From: Spongilla lacustris
Taxonomy: Eukaryota > Porifera > Demospongiae > Spongillida > Spongillidae
DNA length: 64,000 bases
NCBI GenBank assembly: GCA_949361645.1
Contig: OX442421.1
Location: 8,956,809-9,020,808, forward strand
Direction: 5' to 3'
Under the pieces are notes generated by a model. That model ran no database searches and had not been told where the DNA came from. It saw nothing but the letters and a program-made list of their open reading frames with translations. Position numbers and translations under genes: made by a program. Below are positions 1 through 10,451 of the stretch, one piece after another (positions within the stretch are counted from its first letter, which is position 1; every line of letters starts with the position of its first letter).

Positions 1-100
1 ATGTGTGTGTGTGTGTATGTGTGTTTGTGTTGTGTGTGTGTGTGTGTTGTGTGTGTATGTGTGTGTGCATGTGTGTTTGTGTTGCGTGTGTGTGTGTACA
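1..100. repeat. (GT)n-rich tract at left edge
   Basis: Interrupted GT/TGTG microsatellite running off the window edge. It lies downstream of the minus-strand Ig exon at 342-705, so it is probably intronic in that gene. Confidence 0.85.
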
Positions 101-341
101 GAGGTATACTTTTCACTATATACAGTTTGAATAATTATGTACACAACTGCAGCTAGCCGCGAATACAAAATAAAAGCATACTGCGACCAACTAACAAATA
201 ACGTACTATAACAGTATACGGAAACGCTAGTTAGTTAATAGTAACTTGTAAAGGGGTACGAATATGTGTGTGTGTGCAATATGGAGGCCGTTTACAACTT
301 TGCACGTGTGCACATCGACAGCATGTCACATAGTCACATAC

Positions 342-705
342 CGACCAGTACGACTTCGTTTGATCTGGTACCATTGGCAACGCAGAAATACGCCCCTTCC
401 AATTGAGGGGTTAGAACGAACGTAAACACAGAAACGTTAACTGGCTGCTGCTTCGCCGTCACCTGCTGCACCGTGCCATTCAGCCTCCGCTCCCACGTGA
501 TCTTGCCACCACAGGTAACGTCGTCGCAAAAGCACTGCAAGGTGACGAGGCCGTTGGTGGCTTGCGGGCTCATACCCACTGCCACGGCCAGCACGCGGAC
601 CCCGTCACCGCTCTCCACCAAGGCCATGGCTACCAGCAGTAGCATCTTCAGGGAGGAGGCCTTGCAAAGCAGCACAGCTGAGCATCCATGTGGTGGGTGC
701 ACCAT
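342..705 (-). CDS. Partial Ig-domain protein, first exon only
   Basis: First coding exon of a secreted or membrane Ig-like protein; the rest lies off the left edge. Translation begins at 705, or at an internal Met at 645 that directly starts a hydrophobic signal peptide (MLLLVAMALV...). The following 80 or so residues read as one Ig-like domain: a first Cys in LQCFC, a Trp in ITWERR, and the typical YFC in GAYFCVANG. Two or more N-glycosylation sequons are visible. A GTATGT donor follows base 342 and leaves phase 1, the same phase as the Ig exons of the two complete genes to the right, so this is probably a third member of the cluster. Function is not recognised; a receptor or adhesion role is inference. 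Confidence 0.6.
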
Positions 706-1175
706 CCTGCTATTATGAAAGCAGTTAAAATTTTAATTTGGCGTGCGCGCGTATGCGCGTCATCAGACGTAGACCCTGGCCGGCCGGCCTGCTATAATTT
801 GGCGCTCAGTAAATTGCGACCCAGCTACCCAAAATTAGAAACTCCAATGGTAGTAGCAGAATAGCAGCCTTCACGTAACCATGTGGCGATATATGAATGC
901 ATATAAAAAAGGAAACTACCTCACCACAATTGGACTACTAGTACGCAGTGCAAGAACGTGGATTAAATCACATGGCAGGTGCTTGTAACATCATTCAGTG
1001 GTTCCAGCATGGTGGCCGATTATAGCACTTCTAGACCTAGAGAACGTTTGTGCCCATCAGTAACTAAGATGCTCTCCAATGCATGCACACCCACATATAT
1101 ACACAACACACACACAATCTTATATTGAGCAGCTTGCCATAAAAGGATAATGGATACTAAAACAAACAATAATAA
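706..1175. other. Intergenic, no gene seen
   Basis: Mixed-composition spacer between the partial Ig gene and the 3' end of the next minus-strand gene. No ORF, RNA gene or clear repeat was recognised. Confidence 0.5.
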
Positions 1176-1181
1176 TTTATT
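1176..1181 (-). terminator. Poly(A) signal of Ig receptor A
   Basis: AATAAA on the minus strand, about 80 bases beyond the stop codon at 1261-1263. The same hexamer sits in the homologous 3' flank of paralogue B (10329-10334), which supports it. Confidence 0.55.
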
Positions 1182-1260
1182 AAATAATAAATATGAAGGA
1201 ATGAATGAGTTCAGACTAACACAGTAACAGATGATGTGGGGAGTGGGGGGAGAGTGAACA

Positions 1261-3685
1261 TTACACCAGAGTCTCGCTCTTTGCCGATGCAGGATCAGGT
1301 AGTCTTAATGATGTTGTCTTCCTTATTGTCACTAGCTTATAGTTTAACGTGTCCCTGTCTGTTTCATAGCCTGGGTCACTGCGTGCATCAATACCTTGCA
1401 GGTAGCTTGAGTTGGAGCTGCAATAAGGAAGTGAGTGTGAATAGCAGTGCCTGTCCTCCCTGCAATTGAGGGAAGCAAAGCTCCCATGGTTCAGTTTTGG
1501 GGGTACCCAGTCCTCCTTGTGGGACATTCTCTCTTGAACAGACAAGAGGCTACTGTTCAGGTTAGGTTTAAGGTTGCTACTAGCTTTTAATGGTGTTGGC
1601 TCAGCATTTGATGGTACTTCATTCTCCCTGGTCGATGTCAGGGTCCTTGTGTCTGCTCTGGAGTTGTAGCTAACTGTGGTGCGGTGACTAGGAAGGCTGC
1701 ACATTGCTGGTATGGACATGGGGTTTGTCACAACAGTCATGGGGGAGCCACTACTCAAGACGATGGCAGGAATATCATGCGTGGAAAAGGCGGCTTGCTG
1801 TAGCTTGGTATGGAGTGGAGGCATGGGAGTCGATGTGGGCTGCTCAGTGCGCTGGCCGGTGGGTGTGGTCATGGACGTCGGCATCTCAGCAATGGTGGTA
1901 AGGGACATTGAACGCTTTCTTTGGGGTGGAACTGGTGCCAGGTAGTTTGTTGGGGTCTTCATATGGGAAGGTAGCATGGCATTATAACTGTTTGGAATAG
2001 TATCATAGTTGTTCAGGGGAAGAATTGTGGGACGTGTAGTGACAGTCTGCACTGGGTGATGCTGGGTATGACCACTAGGTAGATCTATCATTGGGGTCTG
2101 CTCACCTTCACAGTTGGTAAGGCTATCTGACCCATTGCAGACATGACCTGATCTGCCAGGACAGGTTGTGCAAAGGTGGCCTGAGCAGTGGTGGCTTGAC
2201 TCATTGCAACACGAGCAAAGTGGCTGAGAGCCGTGACATGAGGGGCAGTGGCCCCCCAGGTGCTGCGGTGCACATGGGTGGTGGCTGCTGGAGCTGGAGG
2301 CACTGTGGAGGGAGGTGTGGGAGCTCCTGTGGCTGAGGTGGAGCTGGCTGTATATCTCAACTGGGGCTGATGGTTGGGGCACTGGACGCTTTAGGTGATG
2401 GTAGACTTCCTCTTCAACCTTTGTGGGTGCGACTTTGGGTATGAAGGACACAACATCGTAGTCATTTTTAGATTCAACTTCTGCAGACAAGGACTGGGTG
2501 CCTTCCTGAGGTAAACTGAGGGTTGTATCTGCGGGTATTGCAATCTGTCGTATAAGTGGTGGATTGCCGGAGGCAAACAATATGGCCGGCAGTTCCTCCT
2601 CCTCTCTCCACCACTTGTTGCTGCACCAGCTCTTGGAGTTCCTATGATGCTTAAGGACCAACACCAGAATGATGATGATGCATCCTAAGATGACCACCCC
2701 TGATAGCACCGTTGCTAGTAAGATAGTGACAGTGGCAGGGTCACTATTAGTGAGAGTTAAGGGAGAGGGGTTGAGAGCCATTGATGAGGTAGGGGTGATG
2801 GTGCTAAGAGGAGGTGTAGAGGTGTGAGGTGGTACAGAGGGGGTAGTGGAGCTATCTGAGGAACTGGTTGGAAGCACAGAAGGAGAAGGAGTTACAATGG
2901 ATGTAATGACACCTGGAAAGCAAAAATAAAAGGAGAAAAGTACCATATTCCGTCACTGGCACCCCCCAGGTGGATGGGATAATTAATTCCCGATAATGGC
3001 GATAGCCGGCCATGAAATCTTGCAACCCCGGGCCCTCATTCGCGGACTTACCCAAGTCTGATGTAGAGCTATTCGTCCTGTTGGTATCAAAATAGGCGGT
3101 ACATAAGACTCCCCATATAGCCGCGCTGGTCACCCGCAACGAACTCATCGCACTGACGGCGGCGCCGTTTGTTTGATTTGTGTACGTAATCGTAGCGCCT
3201 GAAGTAACCGGCATGCCATTCACGGTCCAATTAAGCACTAGCTGTCCAAATCCTGTTCCATTCGCACTACAGATATACGAACCATCCCCCTGCGCATTGA
3301 TCACTGGTTTGCTGTATATCGCATCTGTGAATGAGCAATGTTACATGGGATTTAATTTAAAAAATAAAAATAAAATAAAGAACTTACTTATCGGGACAAT
3401 TACCCAACTGCTTGAACCACATTCGTACGCTTGGTTCAAGTTTGTTTCGGATATGTTCCTAACCGGGTATGTACAAGCCGAAGTGCCGAGCAGGGTGATA
3501 GAGCCAGGAGTGTTGTTCTGATAAGTATAGGTAGCCCAACTGCAAGTACAAGTAGATGTAAAAGTTAGGTCTTGTCCCTTCTTTGCAGGTGTTGGCACTG
3601 GTAGTACAATAGCGGCCAAGTATCCATCGATGCACAGCGTTGTCAACCACACGGTAACCACTAGGCCGTGCATGTCTAGTCTCAT
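1261..3685 (-). CDS. Ig-like receptor A: two Ig domains, TM, Tyr-motif tail, PDZ ligand
   Basis: Three coding exons on the minus strand: 3685-3388, 3324-3052 and 2912-1261. They join in frame (298+273+1652 nt, 740 aa) with GTAAGT donors and CAG acceptors, both introns phase 1. Residues 1-20 or so are a signal peptide. Exon 1 and exon 2 each carry one Ig-like domain (YECG; YICSANG, LNWTVNG, WGVLCTAYFD). A Ser/Thr/Pro stalk follows, then a membrane helix near 252-277 and a tail of about 460 residues. The tail has YHHL (Tyr361) and YSQL (Tyr378) 13 residues apart, 11 cysteines in about 55 residues (404-458), LNYKLV (Tyr715, ITIM-like) and a C-terminal ETLV that fits a class I PDZ ligand. A cell-surface adhesion or recognition receptor is inference; the start could instead be Met at 3673. 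Confidence 0.75.
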
Positions 3686-4536
3686 ACACGTACTGTACTA
3701 TAATAAATGATTATAGACGTGCGCTATCGTAAGGTCTAGTTCGAGAAACCCTATAGACGTGCATGAAATAATTCATTTAGCCTGTGTAATCCGGATATTA
3801 CCAATAAGCCAGCCAGCCATCGCCCACACATACAAATAGTCATCACAAAACAGTGGGTGCATGGCCGGGACCAGGAAGCTGAAATAAATAAATAAAAAGA
3901 GGTGCCTACATGTGAACCTTGATATCCTAGGGGACCAATTGGAGACTATCTCTACCGTTCCAAGTTAATAAAGTTGCTCTCATGCCTGGCTGTGATGTGG
4001 CACAGCAGTTGACCCCTCCTTTATACATGTGTGGGAAGAATGGTTCACATTGCAAGGGTCAACCCTCCCAGCCTGTCATCAGATGGTCTAAAGGAAGTAA
4101 TAAACTGCTCCATCCTGCAGTGCTCTAGCACTTCCATTGAGAGTATGATGGTGCCAGGCAACTCAGTTTGATTTTTGGGTGGCCTGTATTTTCAATTATC
4201 CACCAGCTGCTTTCATTTCATCATAAGGTATTGGCCAATCAGGCAACAACCACCTTGAGCAGGCTAGAGTTTCTCACTCAGATGCAGACAACACATTTGA
4301 ATTTGTCTTAGCATCCTCCCCTTCCATTGCATTGTCATTTAAATAATTGCTCAATTCCTCCTTTGCACCAAACAAGGCTCATTAGTTGTTTGTCTCTTCT
4401 CCCCATGCAGCCAGTTGGCAATCAGTGGTCCCTTCTCCTGGTCTAGGCTTGCACCTGGAGCCTAATGAGCACCAGGTGATCATTAAATTGTGGCTGGGAT
4501 CGGACACTTCATGCTCACGTACTCTTTTTTGCCCCC
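3686..4536. other. Intergenic / upstream of receptor A
   Basis: Upstream flank of the minus-strand receptor A. No conserved promoter element and no coding sequence were recognised. Confidence 0.45.
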
Positions 4537-4735
4537 ATGCTGCCTTCGGCCCCCATGCTGCCCTTGGCCCCCCATGCTGCCCTCGGCCCCCATGCTGCCC
4601 TCGGCCCCCATGCTGCCCTCGGCCCCCATGCTGCCCTCGGCCCTCATGCTGCCCTCAGCCCCCATGCTGCCCTTGGACCCCATGCTGCCCTCGTTCCCCA
4701 TGCTGCCCTCGGCCCCCATGCTGCCCTCGGCCCAC
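4537..4735. repeat. 18-bp GC-rich minisatellite, copy 1
   Basis: About 11 near-identical 18-bp units (CATGCTGCCCTCGGCCCC with small changes). As 18 is a multiple of three the array stays open in several frames on both strands; those ORFs are repeat artefacts. The same unit recurs at 7035-7252. Confidence 0.95.
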
Positions 4736-4980
4736 TTTGTCACCATGTGGTGACATGCAAACACTTATGCTTGCAGATTTCTTTCACCAATTGGGCCCAA
4801 CTCAGTAGAGAATGGTAAAGAGATGACCACCCACTGTGGGGAGGTGACTTGTAAGGTTTGTTTGACCACATGAAACGCACCAAGTGACCCATTGAATTAT
4901 CTACACATGTACACAGTCAAATTTAAAACGTAAATGTATCAACCTTGATTACGTTATCATGCTGCACTGATACTGTAACA
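4736..4980. repeat. Segmental duplicate of 7252-7470
   Basis: Sequence flanking the 18-bp array (cctttgtcaccatgt.., fragments such as CACCCACTGTGG and GACCACATGAAACGC) recurs in the same order and orientation at 7252-7470. The minisatellite was therefore duplicated with its flank as one block. Confidence 0.85.
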
Positions 4981-5420
4981 ACATCCTACTTTATCTGTGG
5001 GCGTGTCCTGAGTGGAGACCCGTATGAAAGCTCTGTGATATGACGGATGGTGCGGCCCAGCATTTGGGGGTGTGGTGAGATGGCACCACCCCTTATGTGC
5101 CAGATCCCCAGCCCAGATGACCACATCACCCTTAGGCTTCAGTACCAGATTTAGGGGGGGCAACCGGGGGCCCGGGGGTTGTTGCCCGGCCGGCCCACTG
5201 CCCCCCACCGTGCAAATAATGATTTCATATTTTATGGGTTTAGTTTGGCAATACGTGTACATGTAATATATGCATGCAGCCGGCGCGGCAGAGAATCGAT
5301 AGTGCGCGCGAAGTGGAGCATCAAAACGAAAAGCAGAAAGCACGCCTTGATGAGTGGAATACGTTAAAAAGCAAGCTGTCAAGGCTTTGCCGCCAACTCG
5401 GAATGCACGTATCGCAAGGC
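4981..5420. other. Unassigned stretch with possible minus-strand coding fossil
   Basis: A minus-strand frame at 4957-5382 contains a run reading GDVVIWAGDLAHKGW ... HHPSYHRAFIRV, which looks protein-like, but no family could be assigned. It may be a fragment of a repeat-borne gene. Confidence 0.2.
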
Positions 5421-5560
5421 CCCCCCCCCCCTCCTCGTATTTGGACTATCGCAAGGGGGACACCCCCGCTCACATTTGGTCTATCGCAAGCAAGAGGGAC
5501 CCCCCCCCCCCTCCCCCCCCCCCCCCCCCCCGCTCGTATTTGGTCTGCTCAGGCACAAAC
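5421..5560. repeat. Poly-C plus TCGTATTTGG short tandem repeat
   Basis: Three imperfect units of about 45-70 bp. Each combines a long C-run with a CTCGTATTTGGnCTATCGCAAG-like core; C-tract length varies. Pyrimidine runs of this kind are prone to length error in assemblies. Confidence 0.7.
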
Positions 5561-5654
5561 GGTAACGGTAACTACTTGTCTACTACGGGTCTGCGCATGC
5601 GTACATCGTCACCCGGCAACACATACGTATACGTCCGCGACCGTCTACGTCGGT

Positions 5655-6168
5655 CAACTTGCGGTTAAACTGTATGCTAAAACCATCAACATTTACATGG
5701 ATTGTTGGTACAAGATGATCCAATGATGATATCAATGATGAAATATCATTACTATAGGGTGTTTCTCAATCAACGAAAATTGTTTATAAATTAACCACAA
5801 ACAGTAAATTATTGCTACATGTAAATGCGGGCTTAAATGTAAATATCAATTTAAAATTAATCAACTAAAATCAAAGAAATTAAAATTAACGAAAATGAAT
5901 TAATAGTTCATAACACCTAAGTAGAGCTCTAGGAACATACCGTTTTAGAGGCATCCAAAAGTTCCAGAATTTTATTAATATCAACCTGACCGAATTTATT
6001 AATAAATTCAAACCACTAAATCAAGATACAATGGCAAAAATCAAAAAATCAAGATTCCAATTTTGAATAACTTCTAAATGGAAATAGTTAATTAAATACA
6101 GTTTGCAGTAAATAGTTGATTTAAATGAATTGGGGTTTTGAAACTTTTATCAATTTTATTTCACCAGC
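5655..6168. other. AT-rich spacer, partly duplicated at 7480-7580
   Basis: The first 100 bases (tgctaaaaccatcaac..., ttgttggtacaa...) match 7486-7580 in the same orientation. The remainder is AT-rich with no gene seen. Confidence 0.6.
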
Positions 6169-6815
6169 ATGTCTTCCTTTGCTGTTAGAACTTTTAACAA
6201 CAGTTACCAGTTAATCAACTGCTTGTGTTTAATTTATAAATTTTCTAGCCAGCTTGACCCCCTGGGACACCATTCTTTAACTTGTCGCTATGCCGGGGAT
6301 GTGGTGACACAACACAACTGCATACATGATTGTATTGCTGACTTTTGCCGTCGTGCCCACCTTTCCCCTCTTTTGGAGCAAGGTTGTGGTATTGGCCCAG
6401 CCAAAGACAGATCACGCCCAGCTGACATTTTGATACCAAACTGGTCACTGTCTCGATCTGCAGCATTTGACATCAAGGTTATACACCCCCTCAATAATTC
6501 ATTGATTTCAGATGCTGGTCAGACCTCAGGTGCCTCAGCCACAGCGGGTGAACAAGAGAAATTAGAAAACAATGATTTGGGTTGTCTTGAAAGAGGTTGG
6601 ATATGTGTCCCTCTCATAGTGGAGGCATATATGGAGGCTGGGGAATCACTGCAAAGGAAACATTCTCAAGAATTGCTAGGCGCTTGGCCATCCACTCCCA
6701 CTCATCCAATACTGAAACGCTAAATGCAATATATTGTCGCCTCAGCACTGCTTTGATGCGACAAAATGCCCGAGCCTTCCTGGCTCGATCGGCATCATTT
6801 TGTGACTTGTTGTAG
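6169..6815 (+). pseudogene. RT-related retroelement C-terminal fragment (frameshifted)
   Basis: The first frame (to 6723) reads DPLGHHSLTCRYAGD, RSRPADILIPNW, AAFDIKVIHPLN and ERGWICVPLIVEAY. A change of frame near 6620 is needed to continue as FSRIARRLAIH ... RLSTALMRQNARAFLAR. This DPLGHH-xxTC ... RPAD ... AFD ... GW-CIPL order is the C-terminal part found after the reverse transcriptase in a common family of invertebrate non-LTR-type elements. The RT core is missing. A related fragment sits at 51450-51962. Assignment is from memory of the family pattern; it is certainly a remnant, not a working gene. Confidence 0.65.
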
Positions 6816-6862
6816 GATAGTATGTATGTATTTATTACGATTGAGAAAACCCTGTATATCAA

Positions 6863-7030
6863 TGTAGTATCAACCCTGTATCAAACGATGTAATTTATAG
6901 ATGTGTACATTTTTATAACAAGTTAGTACAGTATTTGTGTGTGTGCATGTGTATGTGTATGTGTGTGTGTGTGCGTGTGTGTGTGTATTGCATTATGTAT
7001 GTTTGTATGGGGAGGATGGATCAGGTATAT
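6863..7030. repeat. Direct duplicate of 7585-7790, including (GT)n
   Basis: Both copies share ATCAACCCTGTATCAA, TTTATAGATGTGTACATT, a GT tract and TGTATGGGGAGGATG followed by ATCAGGTATATTT, in the same order. Adjacent repeat blocks were copied locally. Confidence 0.85.
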
Positions 7031-7034
7031 TTAC

Positions 7035-7252
7035 CATGCTGCCCTCGGCCCCCATGCTGCCCTCGGCCCCCATGCTGCCCTCGGCCCCCATGCTGCCCTC
7101 GGCCCCCATGCTGCCCTCGGCCCCCATGCTGCCCTCGGCCCCCATGCTGCCCTCGGCCCCCATGCTGCCCTCGGCCCCCATGCTGCCCTTGGCCCCCATG
7201 CTGCCCTCGGCCCCCATGCTGCCCTCGGCCCCCATGCTGCCCTCGGCCCACT
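7035..7252. repeat. 18-bp GC-rich minisatellite, copy 2
   Basis: Twelve units of CATGCTGCCCTCGGCCCC, more homogeneous than the copy at 4537-4735, which suggests more recent expansion or homogenisation. Open in several frames by periodicity only. Confidence 0.95.
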
Positions 7253-7646
7253 TTGTCACCATGTAGTGACATGTAAACAACTTGCAGATTTCTTTCACCA
7301 ATTGGGCCCAACTCAGTAGAGAGATGACCACCCACTGTGGAGAGGTGACTTGGAAGGTTTGTTTGACCACATGAAACGCACCACGGGATCCATTTAATTA
7401 TCTACATACAGCCAAATATTTAAAACGTAATGTATCAACCTTGATGATGCTATCATGCTGCTTCAATAACTGATACTAACAACCATGCTAAAACCATCAA
7501 CATGTTACATGGGTTGTTGGTACACCAAAATTCAATGATGATATATCAACAATGATGAAATACTGATATCACATCATTACAGAATCAACCCTGTATCAAG
7601 TGATTCAATTTATAGATGTGTACATTTTTATAATACGTTAGTACAG

Positions 7647-7647
<1 letters not shown>

Positions 7648-7707
<60 letters not shown>

Positions 7708-7740
7708 GTGCGTGTGTGCGTGTGTGCGTGTGTGTGTATA
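7648..7740. repeat. (GT)n microsatellite
   Basis: About 90 bp of GT repeats ending in interrupted GTGCGTGT units; the homologous tract at 6930-7000 is shorter. Confidence 0.95.
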
Positions 7741-7987
7741 TTGTGTTATGTACATTTGTATGGGGAGGATGTATCAGGTATATTTCTCCTGTGGAAATGA
7801 GCCAACCAAATTGCTGATAAGCTGAAGATACTAGAACGAAAAGGAATTCAGGTCCATGATGCCAATATTGAAACTCTTGATAGAGTGTACTAGTTTCACC
7901 GCTACTGTTCATCACATGTGATTATCCATATGCATCGGACACCTGCTCTCAACTACAATGTAGTGCCCCTTCTCTATGGTGAGTTGT

Positions 7988-8094
7988 TTAACTTGCTATC
8001 TGGTGATGTCTGTAAACATGTAAACTTGTGGATTGGCCGTGAGTAGGATTGAATCCATCTATATGTTTACAGACATCACCAGATAGCAAGTTAA
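7988..8094. mobile_element. 107-bp foldback element bounded by TTAA
   Basis: Arms of about 32 bp (beginning TTAACTTGCTATCTGG) are inverted copies around a spacer of about 43 bp, and TTAA forms both termini. The size and ends fit a tiny non-autonomous element. Because TTAA is itself palindromic and part of the arms, a target duplication cannot be proved here. Confidence 0.55.
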
Positions 8095-8108
8095 AGAACT
8101 ACACATGC

Positions 8109-8302
8109 ACCGTACATAGCCATTTTTGCAGTTTTCGCATACTCAATAAACAACCCAAAATTCACTTGAAAATTTTACTTTTGGTTTTTCAAGCCTCACC
8201 TGTACTTGAAAAAACTAAAAGCAATATTTTCAAGTCAATTTTGGGCTGTTTATTGAGTATGCAAAAACTGCTTTAGATGCAAGAATGGCTGGCTATGTAT
8301 AA
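8109..8302. mobile_element. Foldback/MITE-like inverted repeat
   Basis: Left arm (GCATACTCAATAAAC ... CCCAAAATTCACTTG) and right arm (CAAGTCAATTTTGGG ... GTTTATTGAGTATGC) are inverted copies of about 65 bp; a weaker outer pairing (ACATAGCC) extends them. No coding capacity. Confidence 0.65.
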
Positions 8303-8645
8303 GTGGTGGCTCTGGTGTAATGTTCACTCTCTCCCCCTCCATTACATCATGTGTTACTGTGTTAGGCTGTGCTCATTCATTCCTTCAGTTTGATCATGTG
8401 CACCTCAAACGTAGTAATTCAGAACAATCTATGCGCAATGTGGATTGATACGCAATTCAACTTGCCTTTTTGCCTCACTAGTGTAGAAGCACCTCTAGGA
8501 ATCTTACTCTTGTTCAGAATTTATGGGTCTGAAAGGTGGGCCAGTGCAAATGGTTAGTTGCAAGCACACATAATATAACATTGTTCGTTGTAACAATTAA
8601 TTCATTGAAAATCAGTAAGTTCTGTCTCTCAATCTAACATGCTGT

Positions 8646-9999
8646 TACAGAATTATGCATAGGCTACATTGATAATTTAACTGTTGGAGGCACATTGGAA
8701 GATGTCCAGTATGTTGTTGCTCTTATGCAACAACATACTGGACATCCTTCTTCCAGGTCCTCCATCCTTGCCCATATGCCTGATGCCCTTGTGGGTGAAC
8801 CTCAGAATGCCACACTTTTGGGTTCTCCGCTTGGAGATGTGGAGTCCACTTCTTTGTCCATCCATGACCCTCTTGCAGGTCATGGGGAAGAGGTTGAATA
8901 ACTTTGCACTCATGACAGCCTCTTACTGCTTAGTAATGCATTTGCAATTCCAAATCAATGTACTTGTTATTGACAACATCACCCTGTTTCCTATCATCCA
9001 GTCTCCAAAATGAACTGCGGAACATGTTATGTTCAATAACAAACACCCTTCTAGATGATCGTGCATGGTTGCAAGCTTCACTCCCTGTAAAGTCTGGAGG
9101 CCTTGGGATAAGGAGTGCTGTTTATGCACCTTGCTTATTTAGCCTCATTTGTGGGTTGTAGAAAACTCACCTTTACCATACTACCACCTCATTTCCAGGA
9201 GTCACCACTCTCCCTTTGGGATTCTACCATCACTCAATGGTTCAAAGGTCATAATGACCCACATCCTTCTGGCCCAAGTTCACACCAACAATAATCATGA
9301 GATCTAGCGAGGGTTTCTTCCATTTTAGCTGAACTCCTGGCCACTGCCACTGATCCTTTGTCCAAGGTGAGGCTTTTATCTGCCTCTAAAAAGGAATCTG
9401 GTGCCTGGTTGCAAACTTTACCAGTGACATCCCTGGGCCTTCACATGGACGATAACGCTATCCACATAGCCATTGGCCTTGCCCCACTTTGCACCCCTCC
9501 CCTTTGCCACCACTGTGGATCAAATGTGGACACGCTTAGCACACACAGCTATCGTGCTGGCCACCACTTCTGCCATGCCATGCTGAATGACATTCTGCAC
9601 AGGACTTTGTCTTCTATTAATGTTCCTTCTCGGCTAGAGCCCACTGGTCTTGATCCTGCAGATGGTAAGCATCCCGATGGAATCACCATGGTACCATGGT
9701 CAAATGCATGGCTGATTGTTGGTTTGGGATTCAACCTGTGTGGACACTCTTTCCACTTCCCTTCTATCCAGCTCAGCCTCTGAAGTGTGTGTAGCAGCAA
9801 ACCAGGTGGAGCAGACCAAGATCAAGAAGTACAGTTACCTCACCTCCCATGCATACCATTCCTTCACACCTGTTGTTGCCTTCAAAACTACTGTAGTCTG
9901 TGGCCCTCACTCCATGTCTTTCCTGCCAGACTTGGGTCACTCCATTGCTGAGCAGGACATATTGATGGCAGGGTTAAGTGGGGAGCATGCACCAGTTTA
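8646..9999 (+). pseudogene. RT-related retroelement fragment, multiply frameshifted
   Basis: Pieces in order: GYIDNLTVGGTLEDV (8660s; resembles a YxDD box with Asp to Asn), LLGSPLGD, then LPVKSGGLGIRSAV near 9080, GAWLQTLPVTSLGL near 9395, CHHCGSNVDTLSTHSYRAG near 9510, LEPTGLDPADGKHPDG near 9635, and GPHSMSFLPDLG near 9910 in another frame. The motif order fits RT thumb plus a C-terminal domain of a non-LTR-type element, from a lineage different from 6169-6815. Several frame changes and stops show that it is dead. Confidence 0.65.
8701..8746. repeat. Perfect 20-bp inverted repeat with 6-nt loop
   Basis: GATGTCCAGTATGTTGTTGC at 8701-8720, loop TCTTAT, and its exact complement at 8727-8746. 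It lies inside the RT-like pseudogene just after the GYIDN box. Confidence 0.95.
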
Positions 10000-10328
10000 A
10001 TTTGTTCTTATTAATTACATCATTTGTACATAATGAAAACACAAATACTAAATAATACCTGAATTTTGGGCCAAACACAATATGGCCACTAATGTTTTGA
10101 TCCTTCCTGGGATGAGTACGTGGCAAGGGGGGGTCTATACAGTTCAGTATAACAAGTTATAAAAAATGAAAGCCGTATTTATGTGAGCAAATAGGCTATT
10201 AAGGCTAGGTGTGAGATTGGGCTGCTATGCGAGAGACTCACGCTTAAGGTGTGAGAAGTTTGCTGACACATACACGCTATCTCGTTTGCCATAAAAAAGT
10301 GAACAATTGTAATAACAAACAATAATAA
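10000..10328. other. Intergenic; 3' flank of receptor B
   Basis: No gene seen. The right end (AATAATAATTTATTA) resembles the 3' flank of receptor A, so the paralogue duplication includes 3' UTR. Confidence 0.55.
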
Positions 10329-10334
10329 TTTATT
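10329..10334 (-). terminator. Poly(A) signal of Ig receptor B
   Basis: Minus-strand AATAAA about 120 bases past the stop, conserved in position with the hexamer at 1176-1181. Confidence 0.5.
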
Positions 10335-10451
10335 ATAAATAATAAGTGGCACACATGTGGACTTGATGCAGACTGATCAAATAGAAGGACTGAATGAGCT
10401 CAGACTAACACAGTAACAAATGATGAGGTGGAGGGGAGGGGAGAGTGAACA

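Noticed and set aside
6935..7370. MLPSAP-repeat and EGSMGA-repeat ORFs on both strands
   Set aside because: Products of the 18-bp minisatellite and GT tract; no conserved domain or start context.
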